64,000 nucleotides of DNA from NCBI RefSeq assembly GCF_000195335.1, contig NC_015387.1, positions 434,001 to 498,000 of the forward strand, in the 5' to 3' direction. A model generated the notes under the pieces. That model was not told the origin of the DNA and searched no databases. It saw only the letters and a list, made by a program, of their open reading frames with translations. Each line of letters opens with the position of its first letter. Position 1 is the first letter of the stretch. The position numbers were made by a program, and so were the translations under genes. Shown piece by piece: positions 8,218-17,327 of the stretch. The stretch is from Marinithermus hydrothermalis DSM 14884. GTDB taxonomy: Bacteria; Deinococcota; Deinococci; Deinococcales; Marinithermaceae.

Positions 8218-9963
8218 TTACTCTACCTCCACCTTCCAGTACGCAGCCATAACCTTCCGCACCGCAGGCAAAGCCACGCGACTGCCCTCCCCCGCGTTCT
8301 CGAAGAACGCCACCACCACCAAGGGCGGGTGAGGGGCGCTAGGATCCGTAGGGCCGTACCCCATGTACCACGCGTGCTCGTACCCCGCGCGTTTCCCCGG
8401 GGTTTCCGCGGTGCCGGTCTTCCCCCCGGTCGGAACAGGGAAATCCCCGAGCTGAAAACGCGCGGTGCCTTCCGTCACGGTCTTCCTAAGGCCTTCCTGC
8501 AGTACTCGCCAGTACCGGCCCTCCACCTCCGTCACGACCGGCTCCACGGGGTCCGCCCCCACCCGCCGCACCAAGTGCAGCTCGGGCTGTTGCCCGCTCA
8601 TCGCGATGGTGGCGAGCATACGCGCGACCTGCGCGGGCGTGACGAGCACCTGGCCTTGCCCAATCGCGACGGAAAGCGTCTCCCCCGGGTACCAAGGCTC
8701 CCCGTACGCCTCCCGCTTCCACGCGCGCGTGGGCAGCAACCCCTGGCTTTCCGCGATCTCGAGGCCGGTCGGGCGGCCCAACCCCAGCTCGAGCCCCCGC
8801 TTCGCGATCACGTCCACCAAATCTCGAGGCCCGGCGTCAATCGCGGCCTGGTAATACCAGGTGTTGCAGCTATTCGCGATGGCTTCACGCACGGTCATGT
8901 CACCCATGTCGCGCGGCGCCCAGTTGCGCCGCACCTGCCCCCCGTACACGATGTACGGCGTGCAGCGGTACACGGTATCCGGGCGAACGTACCCGTGCTC
9001 GAGCAGGGCGGAGGAGGTCACGAGCTTAAAGGTCGAGCCGGGCGTGTACCGCTGCACCGCACGGTTCAAAAGGGGCAGGTGCGGATCGTTTTGCAGCGCG
9101 GCGATCGCGCGCGGGTCGGTGGGACGACGGGTGAAGACGTTTGGGTCGTACGCGGGCGTAGTGGCCATCGCGAGCACCTCCCCCGTCCTGGGGTCCACCG
9201 CCACGATCGCGCCGCGCGCCTCCTCCTCAAGGGGAAGCCCCAGCTTACGCCGCCCGGCGTTAAGGTCCTCCACGGCCTCCACCAGGGCTTGCTCCGCAGC
9301 GCGCTGCAGGGCCAGGTCGATCGTGAGGTACACGTCCTGACCCGGTACGGGCGGCCGCCGGACCTCCTCGCGGATCCGGCGGCCGCGCACGTCCACCTCG
9401 ACCAGCTTGAAGCCCCGCTCCCCCCGCAGCACCTCCTCCAGCGCGGCCTCGAGGCCCGCGCGGCCCACCAGATCGTCCGGCTCGTACCCCGCCGCGACCT
9501 CCGCGGCGTTCGCGGGCTGCACGTACCCCAGGACCGGACCGGAGATGGGGTTTGGGTAGTACCGCTCGATCCGCTCGCGAAGCTCGAGGTTCTCCTGGCC
9601 CGCGGTGAGTTCGGCCAGGGTGGGCACCAGCTCATCCGGGAGGTTGGCCTTGAGCACAACGGGTTCGCCCTCTACCTCGGGTAGGGTCTCGAGGTCCAGC
9701 AAGTCCAGGATGCGCCGCTCGAAGAGGATGGGGCCGCCCTTGTACCATAAATCCACGGCGATGCGGTTGTCCGCGAGGAGGACGCCGTTGCGGTCGTACA
9801 ACCGCCCGCGCGGGGCGGGGATCGTGACGGTCTTGAGGTAGTTGCCTTCGCTTTGGGTGGCGTACTCCTGGTACTGGAGGACCTGGAGCTGGAAGAGCCG
9901 CCCCGTAAACCCCAGCAACACCAGGTAGATCAGGACGAGCAATGCACGAACCCGTTCAGGCAT
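8218..9963 (-). CDS. mrdA: Penicillin-binding protein 2 (elongation transpeptidase)
   Basis: 581 residues: an N-terminal membrane anchor (about 8-24), the class B dimerisation region with the motif RGRLYDRNGVLLADN, and a transpeptidase domain with catalytic SxxK in PGSTFK, the SxN motif in IANSCNTWYYQA and KTGT in TGGKTGTAETPG. It cross-links peptidoglycan during side-wall elongation with MreC/MreD and RodA. It overlaps mreD by 8 bases. The operon context makes PBP2, not FtsI, the right paralogue. Confidence 0.95.
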   Translation of the reverse strand: MPERVRALLVLIYLVLLGFTGRLFQLQVLQYQEYATQSEGNYLKTVTIPAPRGRLYDRNGVLLADNRIAVDLWYKGGPILFERRILDLLDLETLPEVEGEPVVLKANLPDELVPTLAELTAGQENLELRERIERYYPNPISGPVLGYVQPANAAEVAAGYEPDDLVGRAGLEAALEEVLRGERGFKLVEVDVRGRRIREEVRRPPVPGQDVYLTIDLALQRAAEQALVEAVEDLNAGRRKLGLPLEEEARGAIVAVDPRTGEVLAMATTPAYDPNVFTRRPTDPRAIAALQNDPHLPLLNRAVQRYTPGSTFKLVTSSALLEHGYVRPDTVYRCTPYIVYGGQVRRNWAPRDMGDMTVREAIANSCNTWYYQAAIDAGPRDLVDVIAKRGLELGLGRPTGLEIAESQGLLPTRAWKREAYGEPWYPGETLSVAIGQGQVLVTPAQVARMLATIAMSGQQPELHLVRRVGADPVEPVVTEVEGRYWRVLQEGLRKTVTEGTARFQLGDFPVPTGGKTGTAETPGKRAGYEHAWYMGYGPTDPSAPHPPLVVVAFFENAGEGSRVALPAVRKVMAAYWKVEVE

Positions 9964-10444
9964 GGTGTTCCTCGTAGCGCGGCGCGACGAGGGCCTGAGC
10001 GAACCGCAGGTACACCGGCCCGACCCCCAGGGTCAGGATGAGTTCAGGAACGAAGACTTGCGCGAAGGTGAGGGGGCTCAGCACCTCGAACCGCAACCAG
10101 TACACCACGATCAAGTACCCTAGCCACTTCGCGAGGAAGCTCAGGAACACGATCATGCCCCGCGCCATGGTCTCCTCCCAGTGCAGCCAGGTGCCCGTCC
10201 CGTAGAAGGCGTACACGGCGGTGAGCAACCCCATGGCGTGCAGTCCCGGGTACCCGGCGGAGGCCAGGTCCTGAAACAACCCCAGCCCGAACGCGGCCAC
10301 CAGGCCTGCCGCCGGGGGGAGGTGGGAAGCCAGGACCAAGGCGAGGAGGAACCACAGGTCCGGGGGGCTCACGGCGTCCGGCAGCACCCCTCCCAGGACG
10401 GACTGCAGCACCAGCGTGATCAGTACCAGACCAACGGCTCTCAT
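9956..10444 (-). CDS. mreD: Rod shape-determining protein MreD
   Basis: 162 residues with about five hydrophobic segments, consistent with MreD, the integral membrane partner of MreC. Start-stop overlap with mreC (ATGA at 10441-10444) and overlap with mrdA make the order mreC-mreD-mrdA diagnostic. MreD sequences are weakly conserved, so context carries much of the call. Confidence 0.9.
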   Translation of the reverse strand: MRAVGLVLITLVLQSVLGGVLPDAVSPPDLWFLLALVLASHLPPAAGLVAAFGLGLFQDLASAGYPGLHAMGLLTAVYAFYGTGTWLHWEETMARGMIVFLSFLAKWLGYLIVVYWLRFEVLSPLTFAQVFVPELILTLGVGPVYLRFAQALVAPRYEEHHA

Positions 10445-11217
10445 AACGGGCGCAACACCACCACTTCCTCAAGCAGCGAAAACCGCACCACCGGCTCCGC
10501 TACCACCCACCGTCGCAAAGCCCCCGGGGAAGGCGGCAGCACCTCGAGAACACGCCCCACGGGAATCCCCGCGGGGAACAAGCCCCGAAGGCTGTTCGAA
10601 ACGAGCAGGTCCCCGGCCGTTACCTCCACGTCCAATGGTAAGGAGACCCGCAAGCGCGCTGGAGGCTGGCCCCGCGCGATGCCCCGGCCCGGCTTACCCA
10701 TGACCTGCACGCCGACGCTGGAGTCCGGATCCACCACGGTACGCACCACCGCCTGGTGCGGGCTCGTCTCGATCACGATCCCCACCAGCCCCGCGCTGCT
10801 CGTGACGGGCATACCCACCCGAATCCCGTCGGCCTCGCCCAGCCCGATCACCATCCGCTGGTACAACCCCGACGGGTCCTCCGCGATCACCGGCGCGATC
10901 GCCACCACGCCCGGCGCTTGCTCCTGGCGCACCTCGAGCGCGCGACTGAGGCGCGCCACCTCGAGGCGCAACCGGGTGTTCTCCTGCTCCAGCGCGGCCA
11001 CCCGCTCCTGAAGGGCGCGGTTTTCGGTCTGTAGGTCCCGCCGGTCCGTGAGGGCCTCGAGGCCCGCGCGGAGGTTCTGACCTAAGCGATGCCCTAGGGA
11101 AAAGATCGGCGCGATCCGCGCGGAGAACTCCGCGGGCAGCGTGGGCGCGGTACGCGTGGTGAGCGCGGAGAGGACCAATGCGAGCACCGCGAGCGCCAGG
11201 TAGATCGCCCTAAGCAA
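10441..11217 (-). CDS. mreC: Rod shape-determining protein MreC
   Basis: 258 residues from a TTG start at 11217 that lies inside the maf stop region. It has an N-terminal membrane helix, a coiled coil (about 60-95: QTENRALQERVAALEQENTR) and the paired beta-barrel domain with the MreC patterns GLYQRMVIGLGEADGIRVGMPV and AGDLLVSNSLRGLFPAGIPVG. It forms the periplasmic scaffold that activates PBP2. mreB, which usually precedes it, is replaced here by maf. Confidence 0.93.
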   Translation of the reverse strand: MLRAIYLALAVLALVLSALTTRTAPTLPAEFSARIAPIFSLGHRLGQNLRAGLEALTDRRDLQTENRALQERVAALEQENTRLRLEVARLSRALEVRQEQAPGVVAIAPVIAEDPSGLYQRMVIGLGEADGIRVGMPVTSSAGLVGIVIETSPHQAVVRTVVDPDSSVGVQVMGKPGRGIARGQPPARLRVSLPLDVEVTAGDLLVSNSLRGLFPAGIPVGRVLEVLPPSPGALRRWVVAEPVVRFSLLEEVVVLRPL

Positions 11218-11806
11218 GGGGGTAGCCCACCTCCTTCAACAGCGTCCAGAGCCGGTGCACCGGGAGGCCCACCACGGTGTAGAAATCCCCCTCGACGCGC
11301 CGGACGAGGACCATGCCCTTCTCCTGGATGCCGTACCCGCCCGCCTTGTCCATCCCCTCGCCTGAGCGGACGTACCAATCGACCTCCCACGGCTCGAGGT
11401 CGCGGAACCAGACCCGCGCGGCCTCCACGAGGCTACGCCCCTCGCCGCCAGGGGTGTACAAGGCCAGCCCGGTGTACACGGTGTGGGCGCGGCCGGAGAG
11501 GCGCTCGAGGAAGGCCCGGTTCTCCTCCGGGGTGCGCGGCTTGCCGAGGACGGCGTCCTCGAGAGCGACCACCGTATCCGCCGCGACGACCCACCCGCCG
11601 GTCTCCCGCCAGACGGCCTGAGCCTTGGCGCGCGCCAGGTGTTCCGCCTGCTCGGCTGGGGAGCGGCCGGGGGCGAGGGTTTCCTCGAGGCCAGCTGGAC
11701 GGACGGTGAAGGGCAGCCCGAGCCGCGCGAGGAGCTCGCGCCGGCGGGGGCTCGCGGAGGCCAGCACCAGCGTGGGGGGAGTTAGAGCGGGGTCGCGGTT
11801 CGCCAC
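11210..11806 (-). CDS. maf: Maf-family nucleotide pyrophosphatase
   Basis: 198 residues with the Maf signature ASASPRRRELLARLG, the VVAADTVVALEDAVLGKP metal/substrate region and DKAGGYGIQEKG. Maf proteins hydrolyse dTTP, UTP or modified pyrimidine nucleotides and have been tied to septum inhibition. It starts at GTG 11806, overlapping the phospholipase D-like gene by 25 bases, and overlaps mreC by 8, so it is embedded in the envelope operon. Confidence 0.94.
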   Translation of the reverse strand: MANRDPALTPPTLVLASASPRRRELLARLGLPFTVRPAGLEETLAPGRSPAEQAEHLARAKAQAVWRETGGWVVAADTVVALEDAVLGKPRTPEENRAFLERLSGRAHTVYTGLALYTPGGEGRSLVEAARVWFRDLEPWEVDWYVRSGEGMDKAGGYGIQEKGMVLVRRVEGDFYTVVGLPVHRLWTLLKEVGYPLA

Positions 11807-12885
11807 AACCGTTCCGCCTCCTTTCGGTACCGTTCAGCTAGCGCGGGGCTATGGAGGACGAGGAGGTTCTCGTTGTTGCGCGTGTAGGCCGAACGGGAGA
11901 AGTTAAAGCTACCCGTAATCACCCAGCTTCGGTCGATCACCATGAGCTTGTGGTGCATCTGGTAGGGGTTGGTATCCTGCCGCAACTCCACCCCGCGCGG
12001 CAGGTTTTCCTCCCGAGAGTGGATCAGGTTGCGCGTCTCGAGCAGGACCCGCACCCGCACGCCCCGCGCGTGCGCGGCGGCGAGCGCCTGGATCAAGCGT
12101 TCCTCCGTGAGGACGAAGGCCAGCACCCAGACCTCCTCCCGGCTCGCGGCGAGCCGCGCAAGGATCGCTTCGAGGGCCGCCTCACCCCCCGCGGGAGAAA
12201 AGTACGCCGTACCCTCGGCGTTCTCGAGCCGGAACGGCACCGCCCGCCCAAGCCCCCGGCGCGTGCCCGTCCAGAGGGCCTCGAACTCCGCCCGGTAGCC
12301 TCGAGCCAGGGGGGGAGAGGGCAGGTAGAGGACGTCGTTGTTGTTGCGGAAAAACCCGTTGTAGGTCAGGTTGGCGCTGCCCGTCCAGACGGCTTGGCCG
12401 TCGAGCACCACGAACTTGTGGTGCATCAAGGCGTTACGATTGTCGTAACACACCCGCACGCGGGCGATGGCCTCGCACCCCTCCCCGAGGGGGCGCACCG
12501 TGCGCCGCACCGTCTCCTGCGAGGGAGTGGGCCGACCTTGGCGTTGACCGTGCGCTGCCGCCACGAGCGCCGCGCGGGCTTCGTCCTGGTAGTCCCGATC
12601 CGTGTACAACCGTACCGGCACACCCCGCGCTGCGGCCGATACCAGGGCGTACGCGAGGCGGGTGTTGTCCAGCTCGAGCGCGGCCACCTCGAGGCTCGCG
12701 CGCGCCTCGTTCATCCGCGCGATGAGGAAATCCTCGGCGGTGCGCCCCGCCTGCGGCAGGAAGAACAGGGTCGCCTCCCCAGGAGCGGCCGGGGGAGGCG
12801 GGGTGGGCTGGAGCGTCTGGTACACCCACGCGGCCGCGAGGGCGAGGAGCAACCAGCCCAGCCGGGCGGAGCGCCGCCGCCGCAT
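11782..12885 (-). CDS. Phospholipase D-like protein with two HKD motifs
   Basis: 367 residues with an N-terminal signal or anchor (RLGWLLLALAAAWVYQTL) and two PLD domains: MHHKFVVLDGQAVWTGSANL and MHHKLMVIDRSWVITGSFNF, each with the H-x-K-x4-D catalytic pattern. The pairing of one N-terminal and one C-terminal HKD is complete, so it should be active, probably outside the membrane on phospholipid or nucleic acid; cardiolipin synthase is possible but lacks the usual long N-terminal membrane region. It begins in the deoC stop codon (TGATG). Confidence 0.87.
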   Translation of the reverse strand: MRRRRSARLGWLLLALAAAWVYQTLQPTPPPPAAPGEATLFFLPQAGRTAEDFLIARMNEARASLEVAALELDNTRLAYALVSAAARGVPVRLYTDRDYQDEARAALVAAAHGQRQGRPTPSQETVRRTVRPLGEGCEAIARVRVCYDNRNALMHHKFVVLDGQAVWTGSANLTYNGFFRNNNDVLYLPSPPLARGYRAEFEALWTGTRRGLGRAVPFRLENAEGTAYFSPAGGEAALEAILARLAASREEVWVLAFVLTEERLIQALAAAHARGVRVRVLLETRNLIHSREENLPRGVELRQDTNPYQMHHKLMVIDRSWVITGSFNFSRSAYTRNNENLLVLHSPALAERYRKEAERLWRTATPL

Positions 12886-13553
12886 CAGTACCCGGTGCCC
12901 TCCCCTCCCTGTACGAGCGCCACGCCGCTCGAGGTGCCGATCCGGGTGGCGCCAGCCTCGATCATGCGCCGGGCGTCCTCCGGAGTGCGGATGCCGCCCG
13001 CGGCCTTGACCTCGGCGCGGCCCTGGGCGACCTCCACGAGGAGCTTCACGTCCTCTACCGTAGCGCCGCGTGGTCCGAACCCGGTGGAGGTCTTGAGGAA
13101 GTTCGCTCCGGCCCGCACGGCGGCTTGTGCGGCGAGGCGCGCCTCCTCAGGGGTGAGGAACCCCGTCTCGAGGATCACCTTCAGCACCGCGCGGGGCGCG
13201 GCCGACCGCACCGCGCGCACGTCGGCCTCCACGCCCGCCCAGTCGTGGGCTTTGGCGAGGCCCAGGGGGATCACCATGTCCAGCTCGTCCGCACCGTGCG
13301 CCACCGCCTGGGCGGCCTCGAGCGCCTTGATCTCGGAGGGGGTCGCCCCGAGCGGGAAGCCCACCACGCTCGCGACGCGTACCGGAGCGTCGCCTAGCGT
13401 TTCCCGTGCGAGCCGGACGTGCGCGGGGTTCACGCAAACCGCGAAGAAGTAATGCTCCATCGCTTCGCGGCATAAACGGCGGATCTCTTCCGGGGTGGCC
13501 GTGGGCTTCAGAAGCGTGTGGTCAATGTAACGTGCGAGGTCCATGCCTTTCAT
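12885..13553 (-). CDS. deoC: Deoxyribose-phosphate aldolase
   Basis: 222 residues of TIM-barrel DERA, which cleaves 2-deoxyribose-5-phosphate to glyceraldehyde-3-phosphate and acetaldehyde. Family motifs: YIDHTLLKPTAT, CVNPAHV, VVGFPLGA, the Schiff-base lysine in FLKTSTGFG and KAAGGIRTPEDA. The start at 13553 overlaps the amiC stop as ATGA; ATG 13544 is an alternative with an AAAGG site. Its place in an envelope operon is unexplained and may be simple co-transcription. Confidence 0.96.
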   Translation of the reverse strand: MKGMDLARYIDHTLLKPTATPEEIRRLCREAMEHYFFAVCVNPAHVRLARETLGDAPVRVASVVGFPLGATPSEIKALEAAQAVAHGADELDMVIPLGLAKAHDWAGVEADVRAVRSAAPRAVLKVILETGFLTPEEARLAAQAAVRAGANFLKTSTGFGPRGATVEDVKLLVEVAQGRAEVKAAGGIRTPEDARRMIEAGATRIGTSSGVALVQGGEGTGY

Positions 13554-14686
13554 GGTAGCGGTTTTTCCGGGTCCAGGCGAGACGCGTACGCGCCGTTCGC
13601 TAAAAAGCGCAGCACGCCCGTGGCGATCCCCTCGGCGAGGCGCGCCCGGTAGTCAGGCTGGGCCAGGCGGTGCCCTTCGGTGGGGTGGTTGGTGAAGCCC
13701 AGCTCGACGAGGATCGCGGGGATCTGCGCGTTACGGATGACGTAGAACGGGGCGGAGTGCACCCCTCGGTTTTGAGCTTGGGTGTGCTCGAGCATGCCCT
13801 CGAGCACCATCTCGGCCAGGCGGCGGGAGAAGTCCTGGTTGGCCTTGGCGACCAGGTCCGCCAGGATCTGCTCCGCGCGGCGTTGGGCTTGTTGCGTCAG
13901 GCGTTCGCCGAGCTCGCCGCCGCCGTTCTCCTGGACGGCCTTGGCGAGCAGCCGAGGGTCTTGGGTCGCGCCGAAGTAGTAGACCTCGATGCCTTGCGCA
14001 GGGCGCTCGGCGCTGTTGATGTGGATCGAGATGAACAGGGTCTTCGTGAGGTCCGCCATTCCGGCCCGCTTCCCCAGGTCGATGAGCTTGCGTTCCCGCA
14101 GGTTCTGCACGTCCGGCGGCGCGAGGTCGGTATCCTCCGCGCGGGTCAGGATCACCTCGATCCCCTGGGCTTCCAGAAGGCGTTGGACGCGCCGGGCTAC
14201 GTCCAGCGCGACCTCCTTCTCCACCACGAACCCCGTCGCGCCAGGGTCCGGCCCGCCGTGCCCGGGATCCAGGACCACCACGAGCTTGGGGGGGTTCGGT
14301 TTGGGCGGCGGGGCGTTCGCGGCCGGGGCGGGGTGGAAGAAGTCCAGCACCAGCCGGAAGCTGCCGTCCTCGTTAGGCAGCACGAACCGCTTGTACTCCA
14401 CGCCCGGACGCAGCTCGATCACGGCGACGGTCGCGTCGTTATAGTGCTCCACCCGGTACGCCTGCACCGCGGGGTCGTCCAGCGTTTCGGAGCGCGCAGG
14501 AGCCTCGAGCGGGCCGAAACGCACGATGACCCCGGTCTCGCTAGGATCGACCCGGTAAGGGGTGCCCATCGGCAGGTCGAAGACGAACCGCGTGAACCCC
14601 TCGTGCACCCCGATCCGCGGGAAGCCCTGGGCGGTGGCCAGAACCAGCTGCAATACCCAAAAGATGATAAGCGCCGTCTGCCGCAT
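13550..14686 (-). CDS. N-acetylmuramoyl-L-alanine amidase (AMIN-like + Amidase_3)
   Basis: 378 residues with a signal peptide (ALIIFWVLQLVLATAQG). Residues up to about 125 resemble an AMIN targeting domain (FTRFVFDLP, FRLVLDFFHPAP), followed by a Pro/Ala linker and an Amidase_3 zinc domain: VVVLDPGHGGPDPGATG, E in VEKEVALDVARRV, SIHINS and VELGFTNHPTE. It cuts the peptide stem from glycan during cell separation, as AmiC does. It leads the eight-gene minus-strand cluster and has a leaderless-type TATAAT. Confidence 0.93.
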   Translation of the reverse strand: MRQTALIIFWVLQLVLATAQGFPRIGVHEGFTRFVFDLPMGTPYRVDPSETGVIVRFGPLEAPARSETLDDPAVQAYRVEHYNDATVAVIELRPGVEYKRFVLPNEDGSFRLVLDFFHPAPAANAPPPKPNPPKLVVVLDPGHGGPDPGATGFVVEKEVALDVARRVQRLLEAQGIEVILTRAEDTDLAPPDVQNLRERKLIDLGKRAGMADLTKTLFISIHINSAERPAQGIEVYYFGATQDPRLLAKAVQENGGGELGERLTQQAQRRAEQILADLVAKANQDFSRRLAEMVLEGMLEHTQAQNRGVHSAPFYVIRNAQIPAILVELGFTNHPTEGHRLAQPDYRARLAEGIATGVLRFLANGAYASRLDPEKPLP

Positions 14687-14694
14687 TCGCGCTC

Positions 14695-14700
14695 ATTATA
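14695..14700 (-). promoter_or_regulatory. -10 of the amiC-to-minC operon
   Basis: A perfect TATAAT on the minus strand, 8 bases before ATG 14686; it is the only strong promoter seen ahead of the tightly packed genes down to 7665. Confidence 0.55.
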
Positions 14701-14826
14701 TGGAGGGAGGATGAGAACTTTTCGGCCCCGCAAGGTTTCGTGGGGTTAGGGCGGAACGTGCAAGGGTGAAGCGTTGCTTGGTCGTACGCTCACGCGCTTC
14801 ATGCCGGGGCGGGTAGCATAGGGAGG

Positions 14827-15465
14827 ATGACGCGGACGCTGTTCTTGCTCGTGCTGCTGTTGGTGCTTGTTGGGGCGCGGTTCGCCGGGTTTTCGGTAGA
14901 GTCCTACGGGGACCAGGTGGTGGACCCCATCCAGGGCGTGACCACGCTGCCCGACGGAGGCGTGCTGATCGACAACGAGAACGCCCTGCGCCTCGAGGGA
15001 GGGTTCATCGAGTACCAGGAAGGCCGCTTCATCCGGGCGCGCGAAGCCGTGTTCGTCACGGACGGGGTGCGCCTCGAGGCGGCCGAGCTGTACTACGACG
15101 CGGAGACGGAGACGGTGCGGCTCACCGGCGGGATGCGCTACGCTTCCGAGCGCTTCGCAGGGCTTTCTGCTCGGGAGGGCCTCCTCTTCCTCGAGGACGA
15201 GGTTGCCCTCCTCAAGGGCGAGATCCGCTCCGAGGACCCCGTGCTCGAGGCGGAGGTCATGGTGGTGGATGGGAAGCACGGGGAGGCCTTGCTCTGGGGG
15301 CGGTACGTGTACCGGGATCCGGTGCTGGGCGTGACCCTGCGGGGGAACAACCCCGAAAAGCGCTTGCTCCTGCGTTTTCGCGAGGGGGAAGCGTACCCGG
15401 AGGCCACCACGCGGGTGCCGGAGGAGGTCCTGGCGCGCCTCGCGCCCTACCTCGAGGCTGAGTAA
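14827..15465 (+). CDS. LptC/OstA-like periplasmic protein
   Basis: 212 residues: N-terminal membrane helix (about 3-21), then repeating short beta elements (LRLEGGFIEYQEGRFIRAREAVF, LEAAELYYDAETETVRLTGGM) typical of the LptA/LptC/OstA fold, which forms a beta-jellyroll bridge carrying lipid across the periplasm. TAGCAT lies 7 bases before ATG 14827 and AGGGAGG fills the gap, so leaderless or short-leader starts are both possible. It is 2 bases ahead of the LptD-like gene. Confidence 0.7.
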   Translation: MTRTLFLLVLLLVLVGARFAGFSVESYGDQVVDPIQGVTTLPDGGVLIDNENALRLEGGFIEYQEGRFIRAREAVFVTDGVRLEAAELYYDAETETVRLTGGMRYASERFAGLSAREGLLFLEDEVALLKGEIRSEDPVLEAEVMVVDGKHGEALLWGRYVYRDPVLGVTLRGNNPEKRLLLRFREGEAYPEATTRVPEEVLARLAPYLEAE

Positions 15466-15467
15466 CC

Positions 15468-17327
15468 GTGCGCCGGCTCATCGCGGGAGGTGCGCTACTC
15501 GCGGTGCTGGGTGCGTTCGCCGCGCCCTGCGCGGGGTTCGACCAGGTCCTCGAGGTGGGGGACCCGCCCCTAGTCCTCGCGGGGCAGGAGCTAGCGGTCG
15601 AGGAGGGGCGGCTCCGCCTTTTCGGGAGGGCCTGCCTGGGCAGTGCGGACGTCGAGTTGTTTACGGACACGGTGACCCTCGACCCCAAGACGGGGCGGTT
15701 GGAAGCGCCCGCCGTGCGGGGGCGGGTGGGGGCGTGGACGGTGGAAGCCGAGCGCCTCGTGGGGGAAGACGGCGCGCTCGTGCTGGTTGAGGCCGTGTTT
15801 GTGCGCGGCGAGATCCACCTACAGACGGAGGCGGCGGAGGCCCGCGGGGAAACCGTCCAGCTCACCCAGGTCTTCGTGGAGACGCCGGAGGTCCGCTTCC
15901 GCGCAGCGCGCGGTACGGTAGCGGGGGACACCTTCCGCGCCGAGGGCATCTGGGCGACCCCTTGCGTGTACGGGGATGACCTCCGCGTCTTGGGGGACGC
16001 CGCGACCTTCAACACGCGCACCGGCCGGCTGGTTCTTATGGAGGCGCGGGTGGACGTGTACGGGCGGACGCTCTTCCGCCCTGAACGGCTGGAGCTCGAC
16101 CCCGCGCGTCCCCTCACCCTTTCCTTCCCGTTCCGCCTCGCTTACGGGCGCGGATGGACGCTGGGGGTGGAGGATTTTCCCCTCCCCTTGCCGGGAGAGG
16201 CGTTCGGCCGCTGGTCCACCAGCCTCACCCTTTTAGCGGAAGGGTTGGGCGCCCGCCCGTTGGGGCCCGCGGATCCCGGCGTGACCACCTTCCGTTTCGG
16301 GGTCTCCGCCCAGGAGGCGGGCCGCCGTTTCGCTTTCCAGCTCCAGCGGGAGGAACGCCGGGCGTGGGACGGCCGCCTCACGACAACGACCGTGCCGGAG
16401 GCCGAGTTCACCGCGCCGGGATTTCGCTTCGCGCTCGAGCCAACCCAGGCGGAGGCCCGGATTGACCCGCGCCTTCGCTTCGGAGCGGCCACGGTGCGCC
16501 CCTTCCTTCGGGTGGCGCAGGAGGCGGAACGGGCCGGGTTGACCCTCGGGGTCGAGGCCCGCTATCCCTTCGAGGACCTCGCGCGCGCGGACGGCCTCGG
16601 GTTCTCCCTCGAGCCCTGGACGTTGGGGGCCGCCTACCCGGACCAGGCGGACGCGCCGGGGTACGCGGCGTTTGGCGTGAACGCCGCCCTGCGGTACACG
16701 GGAGCTTGGCAGGGGCGGCTCGAGTACCGGCGGGCCTACCCCGTGGGGGTGGCGCGGTTCGGGTACGAGTGGCGCGGCGAGGTGGAGCGGCTGGACCTTG
16801 TGGCGCGCCGGGCGGGGATCTCCCTGACGGGCAGGTTCTCGAGGCGGCAGGTGCCGGACCTGGCCGCGCGGGCGCTGGCGCGTGAGGATCTCGAGGTATC
16901 CCTCGCCCTGGGGTACGCGGACCGGGGGTGGCGCGTGGAGGCGCAGGGGGATCAGGTGGAGCGCTGGCGTCCGGGCCGTGCGGCCTTGACCGCCGTTGAG
17001 CGCACGTACACCCTCCGGCTCGAGCGCGGGTGGCGGGTGGAGGCCCGGTACCTCGAGGCGACGGGGCTTGACCCGGAGGTCACGCCCTTCCGCCGTGAGC
17101 TGCAGCTCGCCTACCGCCCCGCCCCGCCCCGGGGGCGAAGCGACCTGACCTTTGCGCCTTCCGTAGGGTATGATTTCTTGCGGCACGGGGTGAGCCGCGC
17201 GGGGGTGGAGGTCGCGTACGCGGACGAGTGTTTCGTATGGAAGCTGGCGTATCAAGCGGTGCTCCTACCCCAAGGCGCGGAGGAAGCCGTGGGTAGCCGC
17301 GTGCGTTTCGGGGTTGAGCTGCGATGA
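15468..17327 (+). CDS. LptD/OstA-like outer-membrane protein
   Basis: 619 residues with a signal peptide ending near ...APCAGFD. An N-terminal OstA-like jellyroll (to about residue 200) precedes a long stretch of alternating amphipathic strands, as in a C-terminal beta barrel (FRFGVSAQEAGRRFAFQLQR, RLEYRRAYPVGVARFGYEW). Near the end YADECFVWKLAYQ resembles the C-terminal LptD pattern with a Cys. It would form the outer-membrane exit of a lipid export path. GTG start; overlaps the permease gene by 4 bases. Confidence 0.72.
   Translation: MRRLIAGGALLAVLGAFAAPCAGFDQVLEVGDPPLVLAGQELAVEEGRLRLFGRACLGSADVELFTDTVTLDPKTGRLEAPAVRGRVGAWTVEAERLVGEDGALVLVEAVFVRGEIHLQTEAAEARGETVQLTQVFVETPEVRFRAARGTVAGDTFRAEGIWATPCVYGDDLRVLGDAATFNTRTGRLVLMEARVDVYGRTLFRPERLELDPARPLTLSFPFRLAYGRGWTLGVEDFPLPLPGEAFGRWSTSLTLLAEGLGARPLGPADPGVTTFRFGVSAQEAGRRFAFQLQREERRAWDGRLTTTTVPEAEFTAPGFRFALEPTQAEARIDPRLRFGAATVRPFLRVAQEAERAGLTLGVEARYPFEDLARADGLGFSLEPWTLGAAYPDQADAPGYAAFGVNAALRYTGAWQGRLEYRRAYPVGVARFGYEWRGEVERLDLVARRAGISLTGRFSRRQVPDLAARALAREDLEVSLALGYADRGWRVEAQGDQVERWRPGRAALTAVERTYTLRLERGWRVEARYLEATGLDPEVTPFRRELQLAYRPAPPRGRSDLTFAPSVGYDFLRHGVSRAGVEVAYADECFVWKLAYQAVLLPQGAEEAVGSRVRFGVELR

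Noticed and set aside
8197-9684. 495-residue plus-strand ORF
   Set aside because: Antisense to the penicillin-binding protein gene; no domain or ribosome binding site.
14713-14748. 12-codon ORF (MRTFRPRKVSWG) downstream of a TATA-like run
   Set aside because: Too short to support, no homology recognised, and the upstream A/T run is already explained as the amiC promoter.
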